NCBI GenBank assembly: GCA_036023115.1
Contig: JAYKKT010000086.1
Location: 12,601,501 to 12,665,500, forward strand
Reading direction: 5' to 3'
DNA from: Brasenia schreberi
Taxonomy: Eukaryota; Streptophyta; Magnoliopsida; Nymphaeales; Cabombaceae
DNA: 64,000 nt
Part shown: piece by piece, positions 11,933 through 21,840 of the stretch
Numbering within the stretch: the stretch's first letter is position 1
How the letters are laid out: each line of letters starts with the position of its first letter
Position numbers and translations under genes: made by a program
Notes under the pieces: generated by a model
The model's input: only the letters and a program-made list of their open reading frames with translations
Told to the model about the DNA's origin: nothing
The model's database searches: none

Positions 11933-13304
11933 CCTACTGTAGACGTGATTTTATTTCAAATCGTGGGATTCGAAATCAAACCCTCGAACTACGTCGGGTT
12001 GCGCGAGCGTGCCAGTTAGTTTATCAAAACTAACAAATTCTGATTTTCTGACTTCTAAGAACGATTGTGGACAAGTGAGATCTTTTCGACTTAGGCCTTC
12101 TTAAACCGGCACTCAAGGGTCAGCCTAGACGCTTGAAATCTTTTTGAATCCGTTAATTCGAGAAAGGAAAAACCAGATTTTCCAATAGTTTCAGATTTGT
12201 GTTTAAGTTCTTGATTTCTGAAAATTTTCAGATTCTGAAAGTTGCAGAATCTGTTCAGTTCCAAAGACCTGTTCTTTGAATTTTTAAAAATACTTCTGAT
12301 TCTCCAAAAATTCTAAAACTTTTACAGAATAGAGACACGTGTGTGTAGAATAGAATATATTTTTATTTTATAATTTTGTTCTTTATTTTCTGAGGATTAA
12401 ATACAGAATCAGAAACCGTTATAAAATTCGGAACAGCCCTGTTTCTGTGAATCAGATGCTCAGAAAAACAGCAATATCTCAGCACTCAGTCATCCAATTT
12501 CGATAAACTTTATTGTGTTGGAAAGATACGGATGTTAGGTTTCCACAGAATCAAATTTCATCCAATTTCATTCAGTAGTTGCAGAGATATGGGCAAAAGA
12601 ACAGAGGTTTGTTACTGAACGTTCAGTTTCTGTAAAACGCAATCTGGATTTTGTATAAACTTCACGGATCTAATTGACTAGGAAACAGTTCATAAAAATT
12701 CCTCCAAATTTTATCTAATAAATTCTGATATGTCTAGATTATTCATGCAAAATCTAGAAGCAATTGGCTTATCCATTTGTCTATAAAAATTCCGTGATCA
12801 GACATGTGTGCACGGACAGTTTCAGAAACCAGTTTTACAAAAAATTTCAGAGTGTTCCTAACGTGATTCTAAAACGAAATTCAACCTATATCAGTCCTAA
12901 TAATGCATGGGAATCATCTAAACATGGATTTTAATTTCGTTCATGAAGGAATCATGTGTGTTTATATCGATATAAACTAAGAACATGAGCTCGAGGCCTT
13001 GATTCATATACAAATTTCCAGAATCTGTGCATCTTCAGATTCTCATGAATTAAAACAAATTTGTGCACGGATTCGAACCTGTGTGAGTGAGAGGGAACGT
13101 AGAAGAGCTTCGTCGGATGATCGTCGGATGTCGGAACCAGTCCGGCCTCCCTTTTTTCTTCTTCTTCCCCTCCTTTCTCTCTCTTTCTCTCTCTATTTCT
13201 TTGTATTTTCGGACTGAATGTGGCTGTATCTTGGTTGATCGTTTTCTGTTGATGCTCGCTGGTTGATCGTCGCTGGTTGATGCCCTCTGCAGCACCTAGG
13301 GGAG

Positions 13305-13314
13305 CCTTTTTATA
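13305..13314 (-). promoter_or_regulatory. TATA box of the LTR-like insertion
   Basis: The minus strand reads TATAAAAAGG within a GC-richer context of GCC...GGCTCC. It lies about 1.9 kb after the TG end of the unit and 1.37 kb before its CA end. A CT-rich stretch at 13160-13200 follows downstream. This is the expected layout of an LTR promoter driving minus-strand transcription. Confidence 0.5.
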
Positions 13315-13479
13315 GGCTCTGGCTGTGATTTGGATAAGCCTGGTGGTTAGGATTTAGATGAGTTCGGTTTTGATTGTGTTGATAAAATCTTATCTGAATT
13401 GGTTTCATCTTATGTGGGAACGTGATCTCCATTTGATAGGCATAATTCTTGTTGTCTTTCATCTTGTCAAGCTCAAAAG

Positions 13480-13603
13480 GAAAAGCATCTAAGACATCAA
13501 GAGCAGTGTCTTCTGCAGATTCCAGCAGGAGAACAAACCCATTAACAATGTCCTCTGTGGAAAACAACTCAATATGAAGTGCGGAAAGAAGAACAGAAGC
13601 CAT
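13480..13603 (-). pseudogene. Possible captured MA3-domain gene fragment
   Basis: The minus strand frame starting at 13603 reads MASVLLSALHIELFSTEDIV, then GFVLLLESAEDTALDVLDA, before losing similarity. This has the look of an MA3 repeat as found in PDCD4-like and eIF4G-related plant proteins, which bind eIF4A. Only about 40 residues are present. The neighbouring frame upstream (to about 13720) is lysine-rich and not recognised. It probably came with the thiolase piece into the same LTR-like insertion. The family call is tentative. Confidence 0.45.
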
Positions 13604-13749
13604 CTCCTTCTCATGATTTTTTTCTGTTTTGTTAAGATAGATTCTTCGTTGGAAACATCAGGAAGAGCACACTGCAACTCTTCACATTTCTTCTTTGCTG
13701 ATCTTGATGATATCTGCATTATCCCATATGGTGAGGATTCCTTCTCTTG

Positions 13750-13985
13750 CACTCTCTGCTTATTGAATGTTGGTCTGCACAAAGTTCTGCATACACTCCC
13801 ATGGCATTGTCATTATAAACGTCCCATAATCCATCCTTGAGCAGACCATCAACAGGAGTTCCATGTGAAAAACGGATTCCCTTCCTTGAATCCGGAAGAT
13901 AGTGAGGGGTGTTTGACATGCTTTTCATGCCACCAGCCACAGCAACATCATTGTTGATGGTGCTTGTAGCAAACAGTAGGTAAGG
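13750..13985 (-). pseudogene. Captured fragment of cytosolic acetoacetyl-CoA thiolase
   Basis: The minus-strand frame (open from 13940 to 13719) reads VAGGMKSMSNTPHYLPDSRK, then GTPVDGLLKDGLWDVYNDNA, then MGVYAELCADQHSISRE. This is the segment of acetyl-CoA C-acetyltransferase just after the nucleophile region. In plants that enzyme makes acetoacetyl-CoA for the mevalonate pathway. The match is close but covers only about 75 of some 400 residues. The catalytic Cys, His and GH motifs are not included. After SISRE the frame runs into unrelated residues and a stop. It lies in the U3-like half of the LTR-like insertion, so it is a transduplicated piece and not a gene at this locus. Confidence 0.8.
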
Positions 13986-14149
13986 AGGAATGCAATCACT
14001 GCCCAGACACCCCTTGTTACAGATGTGGCATCATCATGGACAGCATCCTTGCGTGGGCCAAGAACTCCACTGGACCCGCACCAAGTATGTGGATATCTGT
14101 GACAGCTTTTGATCATCAAATCTTGTCCATATAGAGTAGAACATGAAAA

Positions 14150-15185
14150 GATCATAGAGCAACTCTGTCCGTCCTATCATTTTCAGACAATGAAACCATT
14201 GTAGCCTTTATCCACTACATATTAACTATTTTGCAAGTCAAAGTACTCAAAACAAATTCCAATGATTATTGCCTTTCCCAATTATATTAGGTTGCCGACT
14301 TAGTTCCACCCATTCATATGTTTTCCCATCGAAGTATCGAATCAGTGTGCATTCCTTCTTCAAGTCATGACTGACAACAAGCAATGTCAATTTCTTTTCA
14401 GATTCTTCGGTAACCTCACAACATCAGCCCGTGTTGTGAATTAGCAAACTGCATGTTTGCGGTGAAAGTGGTTATGCACATCCATGTTCCATGCCTACCT
14501 ATTATAAAAGTGTTAAGCAAGCCCATGTTACGTTTTTTAAAACCAACCATCATGCTCGTTAGATTTCTTTCCACGAGTGTTGGGATATTAAAATTGCTCT
14601 TATCATAACATATCAATAGCATACCAGTAACAAATGACGATCCAAATTGATGTATATCAATACTAATTACCTCGATACCCAAACATAACGTAGACACGTT
14701 ACGAAAGGCGTTTGATACCAAACCTTCGTTTTCGGAGGCTTTCGTTCTTGCTTCCACCTTTCCTTTATTTTGATAATACCGACCTTACCCTCTAGAAATT
14801 GATTTCTTTCTAAATGTGAGATTTTCTTTTTAGGAAGCTCACTTTCTCTTTTTAGTGCCCGTTTTCCCTTTCTGGGCGTCCACCGTCCTTTTTAGGTGTC
14901 AACTTGTCTTTTTGATACCTGTACCTTTTCAAAAGGCAAGCTTTCAACATACTTTTTGTCATAAATCTTTTAAGAAAACGAAATCCAGCTTTTCCATGCC
15001 GGGGGCAAAATCGTTATTTTCATCCATTCTAGTCAAAATTCGAAATTTTCAGCACGGAAAGCATTCTTTCATCATTTTAAAGCTTCCATAAAATTTTGGT
15101 ACCGAAACAAACTCGTTTAGTGCCTTTTTCCTTCAAAAACCTAAAATTGCCAAAAATAGCTATTTCCCTAAAAGGTAAAAATTTT
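14150..15185. other. Remaining U3-like part of the LTR-like insertion
   Basis: A 113-codon minus-strand frame at 14416-14757, starting MEARTKASENEGLVSNAFRN, is the longest here. I do not recognise it. The rest is T-rich on the plus strand without motifs. Confidence 0.4.
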
Positions 15186-15214
15186 ATAAGAAAATTTTGG
15201 GTGTTTACACTTAC

Positions 15215-15609
15215 GTTCGATAATTCTTTTCTATAATTTCATAGTATGAGTCATTAACTTTATACCCCGATAATTCACACAATTCTAAATGTCTCCCTTG
15301 TTCTTGTATATGGGGTATAGGTGTACTCGCTCTCCATTCCACGGGCGTCTTTTGGTTTCTCCATATTTTATTAAATAGTCTTGTAAGCCAAGTGATTCCT
15401 GTCTCTCATAGGATTTTTCAAACTTCTATAAAGAATATTCTCTAGTCCTATAGATTTATCACCCTTCATATGTTTAAGAGCCTCTTTGACTTCATTCTTT
15501 TGAATACATTGGTAGAAATTATACTAACTCTCGTAAGCTAATACCAAAATCTTTATTTTTATTAAAAACTTATAAAATAATTTTTTCATCTATTTCTATA
15601 TCATCATTT
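15215..15609 (-). mobile_element. RTE copy A, middle segment (RT domain)
   Basis: Minus-strand frames read IYKNKGDI, then NCVNYRGIKLMTHTMKL and RIIER. These are the conserved blocks of RTE reverse transcriptase before the catalytic site. Upstream (higher coordinates) is the linker with EALKHMKGDKS. The left end joins the 11.9-kb segment once the LTR-like insertion is removed. The right end is the target site of RTE copy B. Frameshifts and stops make it inactive. Confidence 0.8.
15591..15609 (+). repeat. Left target site duplication of RTE copy B
   Basis: The 19 bases TATTTCTATATCATCATTT are identical to 18281-18299. They flank RTE copy B exactly and belong to the linker of RTE copy A. Confidence 0.93.
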
Positions 15610-16003
15610 AACTCCGCCCATGTAAGGGATCACCCTTGCATTGCCGGTCCCAAGCTTGGATAAAGGAGGAGGGTTGTGTTAGGCTTCCGACAATCAACGT
15701 AAAACTTTATCGGATTTTTATAACATGGATTACAAAAATTATGAGCATTGCTTTGGGGCGTCCCCGCCTAGTGACGTGCTGTAGAGCCCGAATGCAGTAA
15801 TAAGTAAGCAAGGGTCACTATATTTTCGCCCGAGTATAGTCAATCAATTGTAGAGAGGGTTCCCACATCATGGACGGGTGTGGGTATAAAAGTTAGTCCT
15901 GCTACATTGTCGTTCGAATGTAGTGAATAATTTTCAGAGAGGGTCTCCGCATTTTGAATATAGACGGATGTAGGGGGTAAGGAAGCTAGTCCTAGATAAT
16001 AAG

Positions 16004-16740
16004 ATTCATATTGGTTCTTTGAATATCGGAACATTATCCGATAAGCTAATGGAGGTGGTAGATACTATGATTCAGAGAACGATTCATATTCTATCTTTAC
16101 AAGAGACAAAATGGGTTGGAGAAAAAGCAAAGGAGATAGAGGATACTGATTTTAAATTATGGTACTCAGGTAAAGAAAATGCTCGAAACGGAGTTGGTAT
16201 TATCATAAATAAAGATTTAAAGGATAGTGTAGTAGACATACAACGATATGGTGACCGAATCATGATGTTGAAATTAGTATTAGGAGCAGAGGTTTTGAAT
16301 ATAGTTTGTGCTTATGCACCCCAAGTAGTACTAGAAGATAGTATAAAGACAACTTTTTGGGAAGAGTTAGATAAGGTGATTCAAAAGATTCCACAAAGGG
16401 AGATGATTTGTTTAGGAGGAAACCTAAAATGGATATATCGGTAAAGAGGCATTAGGATATCAAGGGATTCATGAAAACTTTGGTTTTGGGGATATAAATG
16501 AGGAAGATAGGGAGATTTTAAATTTTATTATGGCATTTCATCTCTTTATAGTCAATACAATCTTCAAAAAATGAGATGAATATTTAATTACTTATAAGAG
16601 TGGCTTATCACAAACACAAATTGATTACTTTATTTGTAGAAAAAAAGATAGAGCACGTTGTAAAGATTATAAGGTAATTCTAGGAGAAAGCTTAACCACC
16701 CAACATCGACTTTTAGTTATGGATTTACAAATAAAAAAAT
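16004..16740 (+). pseudogene. RTE copy B apurinic-like endonuclease domain
   Basis: The open frame from 16019 reads MNIGTLSDKLMEVVDTMIQR, then SLQETKWVGEKAKEIEDTDF, then RNGVGIIINKDLKD and VCAYAPQVV. It then shifts, and another frame carries ALGYQGIHENFGFGDINEED, SQTQIDYFICR and TTQHRLLVMDLQ. This is the exonuclease-endonuclease-phosphatase fold that nicks target DNA for LINE insertion. The QETK and QHR motifs are kept. The GGDLN catalytic motif reads GGNLK just before the stop at 16441, so the domain is damaged by both substitution and frameshift. Confidence 0.88.
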
Positions 16741-17396
16741 AGACAAAGAAGAAAATAGCGCATCGAGCTATTCAGACTAAATGGTGGAACCTCAAAAGCG
16801 AGAAAGAAGATATATTTAAACAGAAAGTCCTTCAAGGAGATGTTTAGAATTATGTTGATACACCCTGTGATATGTGGAACAATATGGCTATACAGATTAG
16901 GAAAGTGGCGAAAGATGTGTTAGGTGTATCTAAGGGAAGTGTACCGGTACAAAAAGAAGCTTGGTGGTAGAGTGAAGTAGTGCAAAATAAAATCAAGGCA
17001 AAGAGGGCATGTCATAAATTACATTATGCTAAGAAAACTAGTGAAACTTTAGAAGCTTATAAGATAGCAAAAAAGGAAGCGAAAAAGGCCGTGAGTGAAG
17101 CAAAAGCTAAAATTTGGGAGGATTTATATAAAAAACTCAACTCAAAAGAGGGTGAAAGAGATATTTTTAAGATAGCTAGGGCTAGAGATAAGAAAAATAA
17201 AGATCTTAATTATGTTAGATGTATCAAGGACGATGATGAAAAAATTCTAGTGGCAAATGATTATATAAGAAATAGATGGAAAAACTATTTTACATACATT
17301 AACCTTATTAGAGACATGTATGATAGTGCAAAAACATGTGTCAGGACTCATGAAGGAATGACACACTTCTTTGAAGTTAATATTGGGTTACATTAA
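16741..17396 (+). pseudogene. RTE copy B linker and deletion junction
   Basis: The basic linker reads RKVAKDVLGVSKGSVPVQKE with stops at 16857 and 16967. It then has an open frame from 16980: NKIKAKRACHKLHYAKKTSE, then DLNYVRCIKDDDEKILVAND and NRWKNYFTYI. At about 17298 it jumps directly to RDMYDSAKTCVRTHEGMTHF. In intact relatives roughly 600-800 bases of RT lie between these blocks, so the catalytic palm is mostly missing. The junction is at codon level, with the frame kept. Confidence 0.8.
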
Positions 17397-18257
17397 TGAT
17401 CAACTTTAAGTCCATACTTATTTATAATGGTAATTGAGGAGTTAATAAAACATATTGAAGATGAAGTACCTTGGTGTATGTTATTTGCAGATGACATAGT
17501 ATTAATGGCAGAGTCTAAGGAAAAAGTTAAATTAAAATTGGAACTATGGAGAGAAACATTAGAAAGCAAAGGCCTCTGACTTAGTAGAACAAAGACAGAA
17601 TATATGGAATGTAAGTTTGATCATTTGGTTACCTCAGAGGACATAGAAATTAAAATTGGCAAACATTGCATTCTCTCAAAGGAAAGTTTTAAATACCTAC
17701 GGTCAATTTTTCAAAGTGATGGAAGAATTGATGGAGATGTTACGCATAGAATTAATGTTGGTTGGTTAAAATGGAGAGGATCATCAGGTATTCTTTGTGA
17801 TAAGAAGATATCATTAAAGTTAAAAGGTAAATATTATAGAGGAGCAATTAGGCCTGCCATTTTTTATGGTTCTGAGTGTTGGGTAGTTAATCATCAACGT
17901 GTACAAAAGATGTTTGTGATAGAAATGAAGATGTTGAGATGGATGAGTGGTCATACAAGAAAATACCGTATACATAATGAGGTTATTAGAAACAAATTAA
18001 GAGTGGCACCAATAGAGGATAAAATGAGAGAATATCGTTTAAGATGGTTTGGACATATAAAAAGAAGATCAAAAGAAGAACCTTTAAAAAAGTATGAAAA
18101 ACTAAATTTGGAAAATATTAAAAGAGTTAGAGGACGACCACAAAAGTGTTGGGAAGAAACAATAAAGTATGATCTAGCTTATTGTGAGTTAATTGCTAAC
18201 ATGGCACACTATAGAGATCTGTGGAAACAAAGAATCCATGTAGCTGACCCCGTCTAG
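17397..18257 (+). pseudogene. RTE copy B RT catalytic block and C-terminal domain
   Basis: After a stop at 17394 the frame reads STLSPYLF, then WCMLFADDIVLMAESKEKV, which contains the FADD catalytic pair of RTE reverse transcriptases. Then comes LSRTKTEYMECKFDHL. The open frame from 17604 to 18257 covers the C-terminal domain: YRGAIRPAIFYGSECWVVNH, EMKMLRWMSGHTRKYRIHNE, LRWFGHIKRRS and DLWKQRIHVADPV-stop. It ends 23 bases before the element terminus. This domain is shared in sequence with copy A at 11169-11474. Confidence 0.88.
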
Positions 18258-18280
18258 TATGCGAAAAGGCTTAGTTGTTG

Positions 18281-18299
18281 TATTTCTATATCATCATTT
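18281..18299 (+). repeat. Right target site duplication of RTE copy B
   Basis: This copy is identical to 15591-15609. RTE copy A resumes directly after it. Confidence 0.93.
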
Positions 18300-18735
18300 T
18301 CTATTAGAATTTTCTCATTCTCGTCTTTGATGCATCTAACAAAATTAAGATTCTCAGTTTTCTTATCTGTAGCCTTAGCTATCCTAAAATATCTCTTTCG
18401 CCTTATTTTGAGTTGAGTTTTTTATATAAATCCCCCCAAATTTTAGCTTTTACTTCGCTGACGACCTTTATCACTTTTTTTATTTTCTTTCATATAAGCT
18501 TCTAAAGTTTCACTAGTCTTCTTAACATAATATAATTTGTAACGTACCTTCTTTGCCTTGATTTTATCTTTCACCACTTCACTCCACCACCAAACTTCTT
18601 TTTGTGCTAGACCTCCCTTAGATTCACCTAATATATCTTTGGCCACTTTCCTAATACGTGTAGTCATATTGTTTCACATATCAAAAGGTGTACCAACTTA
18701 ATTAAAAGCATCTCCTTGAAGGACTTTCATTTGAA

Positions 18736-18750
<15 letters not shown>
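18300..18750 (-). mobile_element. RTE copy A, 5'-truncated upstream segment
   Basis: The minus-strand frame 18667-18443 reads MTTRIRKVAKDILGESKGGL, then KDKIKAKKVRYKLYYVKKTS, matching the linker of copy B at about 16880-17080. Nearer the junction the frames give VRCIKDENEKILIEN. Sequence similarity ends near the AT microsatellite at 18735-18761, so copy A never had or has lost its endonuclease. 5' truncation is usual for LINEs. Confidence 0.85.

Positions 18751-18761
<11 letters not shown>
18735..18761. repeat. (AT)n microsatellite
   Basis: About 13 AT units lie at the 5' truncation point of RTE copy A. Confidence 0.9.
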
Positions 18762-18766
<5 letters not shown>

Positions 18767-18769
18767 GGT

Positions 18770-18947
18770 AGTTTAAAACTGTCGGTTCCTAAAAAGTATA
18801 AATCGTAATCGAACTGGAGGGTCTCAGGATCCGATTCTGGTTCGACTGGTTTTGGTTACCGACAGTTACAAAACGGCTTCAGTTCCAGTTTGAACCGCTA
18901 GTCTAAGTCAGATTGGCAATGTTAAACTATCAAGTCAGTGAAGGCTT

Positions 18948-18984
<37 letters not shown>

Positions 18985-19430
18985 TACAATATAATTATAT
19001 TTAATATATTGTACAGTATATAACGCATATAATATAATAATTACAACATTTAGGGAAAAAATAATATTTAAACAGAGAGTACCCATTGGTCGCACCCCAT
19101 CCTCATGAGTCGTGTATGTTAACTACAAGCTTTCTCTTAAATAATATATATATATATATATAATATATTAGACTGTCATATGCGTGTTTAACTTTCTAGA
19201 ACATTGTTAAAGGATTATGTGGATTTTTAATGACAAGCTATCTATTTTTCAAACCAGACTTAAAAACGAAACAAGACTACTACTCAGGAACCGGCTTTGA
19301 ATCACAACGGTTGAAGTGGTTTCAGAATCGTAATGAGAATCAGTCCATGTTTGGTTTTGGCTCGAGGTTTCGAAATAACCAGAATCACCAATGTCTAAGT
19401 CCCATTAGCTGGTTTACCTAGGGTTTTCTG
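18770..19430. mobile_element. Possible hAT-like non-autonomous element
   Basis: Two blocks rich in GGTTC/GAACC words (18781-18905 and 19261-19420) face each other across AT-rich DNA. The same arrangement occurs at 23100-23790 and, as one block, at 29825-29950. Subterminal arrays of such words are typical of plant hAT elements. I could not fix terminal repeats or target duplications. A CT/CA microsatellite (18949-18984) and an AT tract (19143-19163) lie between the blocks. Confidence 0.35.
18949..18984. repeat. (CT)n(CA)n microsatellite
   Basis: About nine CT units pass directly into about nine CA units. Confidence 0.9.
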
Positions 19431-19439
19431 TAATCCAAC

Positions 19440-20185
19440 TTGTGTAGTGCAGTATAGAAAAGCACCTAATGCGTCTCACGTAGATATCTGAATTTCACAT
19501 CTGATCCAACCGTTGGAGCTGTGAATATTTATAAGAAGACAGTCATTAGGCCATTTCTGGTTGCTGATTTTGGACCTTCTATTAGGTAACCATTTCCCAC
19601 TATTTATAGCAACCATATAAATAAAGTAGGCATTAAAAGATTACTAGGTCATTTGGCCATTATTTATAGCAACCTTACAAATAGAGTGGGAATTATCTTA
19701 CAAGCGTAGCGCATTATATCGGTAAGTAGAAAGCTTGATCATTCTGGGGATTTGACCTGAACTTAGTTAGACAATCCCCTAGTTGACCTCCAAAAAGGCA
19801 AAATCTGGAGAAGGTCCAAAATCTTGGACTAGTAATAAATTCACATTTGAAGATGACATTCTTTGCTAGGAAGAAGATTTGAAAAAGCTTCTAAATATAT
19901 AAAAATAAGTTTTGTAATTCATTAAGAAAAAGGTGTAGCCATAGTTGAAGGAAAAGAGTAAGCCCTCCACGATTGGATTTAGACTTTGGACCCTCCTTTA
20001 GTTGGATTGTTTCCCTTGTTTTTACTTAAAGAACGTGGCGTCCTAATTAGTGGAAGAGATGCTCAAGATTTGAACAAGGGCAGATATACAAAATGCCAAA
20101 TTTCCTACAGTTTGATGGACTCACTCCTTGTGGGCATGGCTGACGTGTTGGTGCTTAGAATGCTCTAGCTTTTCCATTAGAAGGT
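19440..20185 (+). repeat. Dispersed repeat D, copy 1
   Basis: This stretch matches 46290-47690 and 59920-60830 in order. Shared words include TAATGCGT-CCACATA, AAGTCATT-GGCCAT, GATCATTCTGGGGATTTGACC, CAAAATCTT-AACTA, AAAGCTTCTAAATA, GTAAGCCCT-CACG, TTTGGACCCTCCT-TAGTTGGAT, TGTTGGTGCTTAGAATG and TTTTCCATTA-AA-GTAAGAT. No coding potential is recognised. It abuts a gypsy RT fragment at its right end, which may hint at an LTR or leader region, but the copies elsewhere have no pol next to them. Confidence 0.65.
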
Positions 20186-20440
20186 AAGATTGGACAAGTT
20201 AAATTCCCTCTCCTATTATTCAAGAGTTATTGGATGAATTGCAAGGTTTAAGTCATTTTTCCAAAATTAATTTGAGAGCTTGTTATCACAAAATCCATAA
20301 GGTCCCTAATGATACTTACAAGAGTGCATTTTGTACTAATGAAGGTCATTTTGAGTTCCTGATTATGTCTTTCGGTCTTACTAATTGTATGCAATTTTTT
20401 TGTTCTACACGAACTCAATCCACAATACAACCTACTTCAT
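20186..20440 (+). pseudogene. Gypsy reverse transcriptase fragment
   Basis: The frame reads FPLPIIQELLDELQGLSHFS, then KINLRACYHKIHKVPND, KSAFCTNEGHFEFLIMSFGL and TNCMQF. This is the central RT block of Ty3/gypsy elements (KxDLRxGYHQI ... EFxVMPFGLTNAP). The D of DLR is N here, and the piece ends before the YxDD motif. It is an isolated fragment of about 75 residues. Confidence 0.85.
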
Positions 20441-20492
20441 AAGGAAGGAGTGTAACAAAAATTACGTCCCAAGAAAACTAACCTATGGTTGT

Positions 20493-20633
20493 TAGAGATG
20501 TCAAAACGGGCTTAGCCCAGGGCTGGGCAAACATTGTTGCCGATTTTTGGAGAAGGGCTAATGGCCCCGTCTGGCCTTTGGGGTTGGGCTAGATAAGTAT
20601 ACAGGGACAAATGTTATATATACACACATATAC

Positions 20634-20723
<90 letters not shown>

Positions 20724-21141
20724 TTTTGGTGCATAATCTTGCACAAACATTTCTAACATAATCAAATGTATCATTATACTTTTGTACTTTATATTTAATG
20801 CATCATGTGCATTAAAAACATACACTATGTGCATTACAAACATTTGTACTATTGACGGCGGAGATTTAAATCAAATACATCATGGTACCTTTATAATTTG
20901 CATTTAATGAACACGTGCATTAAATACACAGTGATTCAAATCTCTACCCTCGATCTCAAACATTTAATGGTGAAAATATTTGTAAAAGATTATGTACTAT
21001 AGGGCATTATTAAGCTAAGATGCCCATTATATATATGTGTGTGTGAAAGTTAGTGTGGCCCAAGAGCTCACCTAGTCTAGCTTGTGGAGCATGGCCTAGG
21101 GAGGCTGGGACAGCCCGGCCCAACCCGTATTGACATCCCTA
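20493..21141. mobile_element. hAT-like foldback element (MITE), 649 bp
   Basis: The left end TAGAGATGTCAAAACGGGC and the right end GCCCAACCCGTATTGACATC followed by CCTA are imperfect inverted repeats of about 35 bp. Both carry the TAG(A/G)GATGTCAA terminus seen in plant hAT foldback elements. Flanking 8-mers ATGGTTGT and CTAGTTGA match at five positions, a weak remnant of an 8-bp target duplication. No transposase is encoded. A long TA microsatellite fills part of the interior. Confidence 0.65.
20647..20720. repeat. (TA)n microsatellite
   Basis: About 36 uninterrupted TA units lie inside the hAT-like foldback element, preceded by CATA units. Frames read through it on the minus strand give only YI repeats. 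Confidence 0.95.
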
Positions 21142-21840
21142 CTAGTTGATGTGATGTGGATCCATCTTGTTTTTCTCATTGAAAATCTTTTTATTCTAAC
21201 CGATAAGGGTAGGGTTAATCTCTCGTGCTATCTATGCTCTTAAGAAAAGATGAGCACCAAAAAAGGGAGTTTGCTACCAGGTATCTTATAAGTGGGCTAT
21301 TGGCTTAACTTCTAGACTAGCAAAAGGGGTATGTTTGATTTCAAATTGGGCAAGGTCTAGGTTTAGTTTAAGGGTGTAGAGACCCAACTAAAGGTAGGCA
21401 ATATGGTTTTATTTAAGGCTTACTGGATGACTGGTTGTTTCACAAGGGAGTTAAGAGAAGGTTTTGAGGCAAACAGGTATACTAGGCTTAGTTGAACAAA
21501 CTTTCACGATTAAGAAGCTAGATAAGCCTTTAAACTAATAAGTTCTGACTACAAGGGTAAATCAATCTTAGGCCTAATTGGTTCGGTCAAGGAGATGCTC
21601 GATTCTAGTTGGCTCGACTGGTTGAACTCCAACGAACCATGACCAAATATACAACTGAAACAGGTCTAATGGTACACCGTACATGGATTGAATGATGTAT
21701 AGCCCTAAGTTAAGAAAAGGATTATTATAGTGCTTGCTGATTTAACTGACATGAACTAGAAGGGCCGAGTAGCAGATATGATATAATTTATATGCTGCAA
21801 CTAAAGTAAGTTGGGGATAAAACCAATTACTAATGGAACG
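21142..21840. other. No recognised feature
   Basis: Only short frames occur. Some word use resembles retroelement DNA, but no domain is visible. Confidence 0.4.

Larger units (their letters stand above)
11933..15214 (-). mobile_element. LTR-like 3.27-kb insertion with captured gene fragments, inside RTE copy A
   Basis: The inserted unit is 11938-15209, read on the minus strand as TGTAAACACC...GTCTACA. It starts with TG, ends with CA and is flanked by CCTAC (11933-11937) and CTTAC (15210-15214), a 5-bp target duplication with one change. Removing the unit and one duplication closes the RTE reading frame across the junction, which confirms the boundaries. No coding domain of a retroelement is present. 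A TATA box at 13305-13314 on the minus strand divides it into a U3-like and an R/U5-like half, so a long solo LTR or a non-autonomous LTR element is most likely. The U3-like half carries pieces of a thiolase gene and of a possible MA3-domain gene. Confidence 0.65.
15610..18280 (+). mobile_element. RTE-type LINE copy B, nested inside copy A
   Basis: This is a nearly end-to-end plant RTE non-LTR retrotransposon of 2671 bp with an internal deletion. The 5' untranslated part runs to about 16000, followed by the endonuclease, linker, RT remnant and C-terminal domain. The 3' end is TTAGTTGTTG, the family's (TTG)n tail. Perfect 19-bp target duplications flank it. A deletion near 17298 removed most of the RT palm up to the block before FADD. 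Several stops remain (16441, 16857, 16967, 17394), so it is dead. The perfect target duplication makes it much younger than its host copy. Confidence 0.93.

Noticed and set aside
12999..13295. Frames of 72 and 81 codons near the CT-rich tract of the LTR-like unit
   Set aside because: They overlap on opposite strands, consist of low-complexity residues and lie in the R/U5-like region.
20558..20843. Two minus-strand frames with long YI repeats
   Set aside because: They are translations of the TA microsatellite and its flanks.
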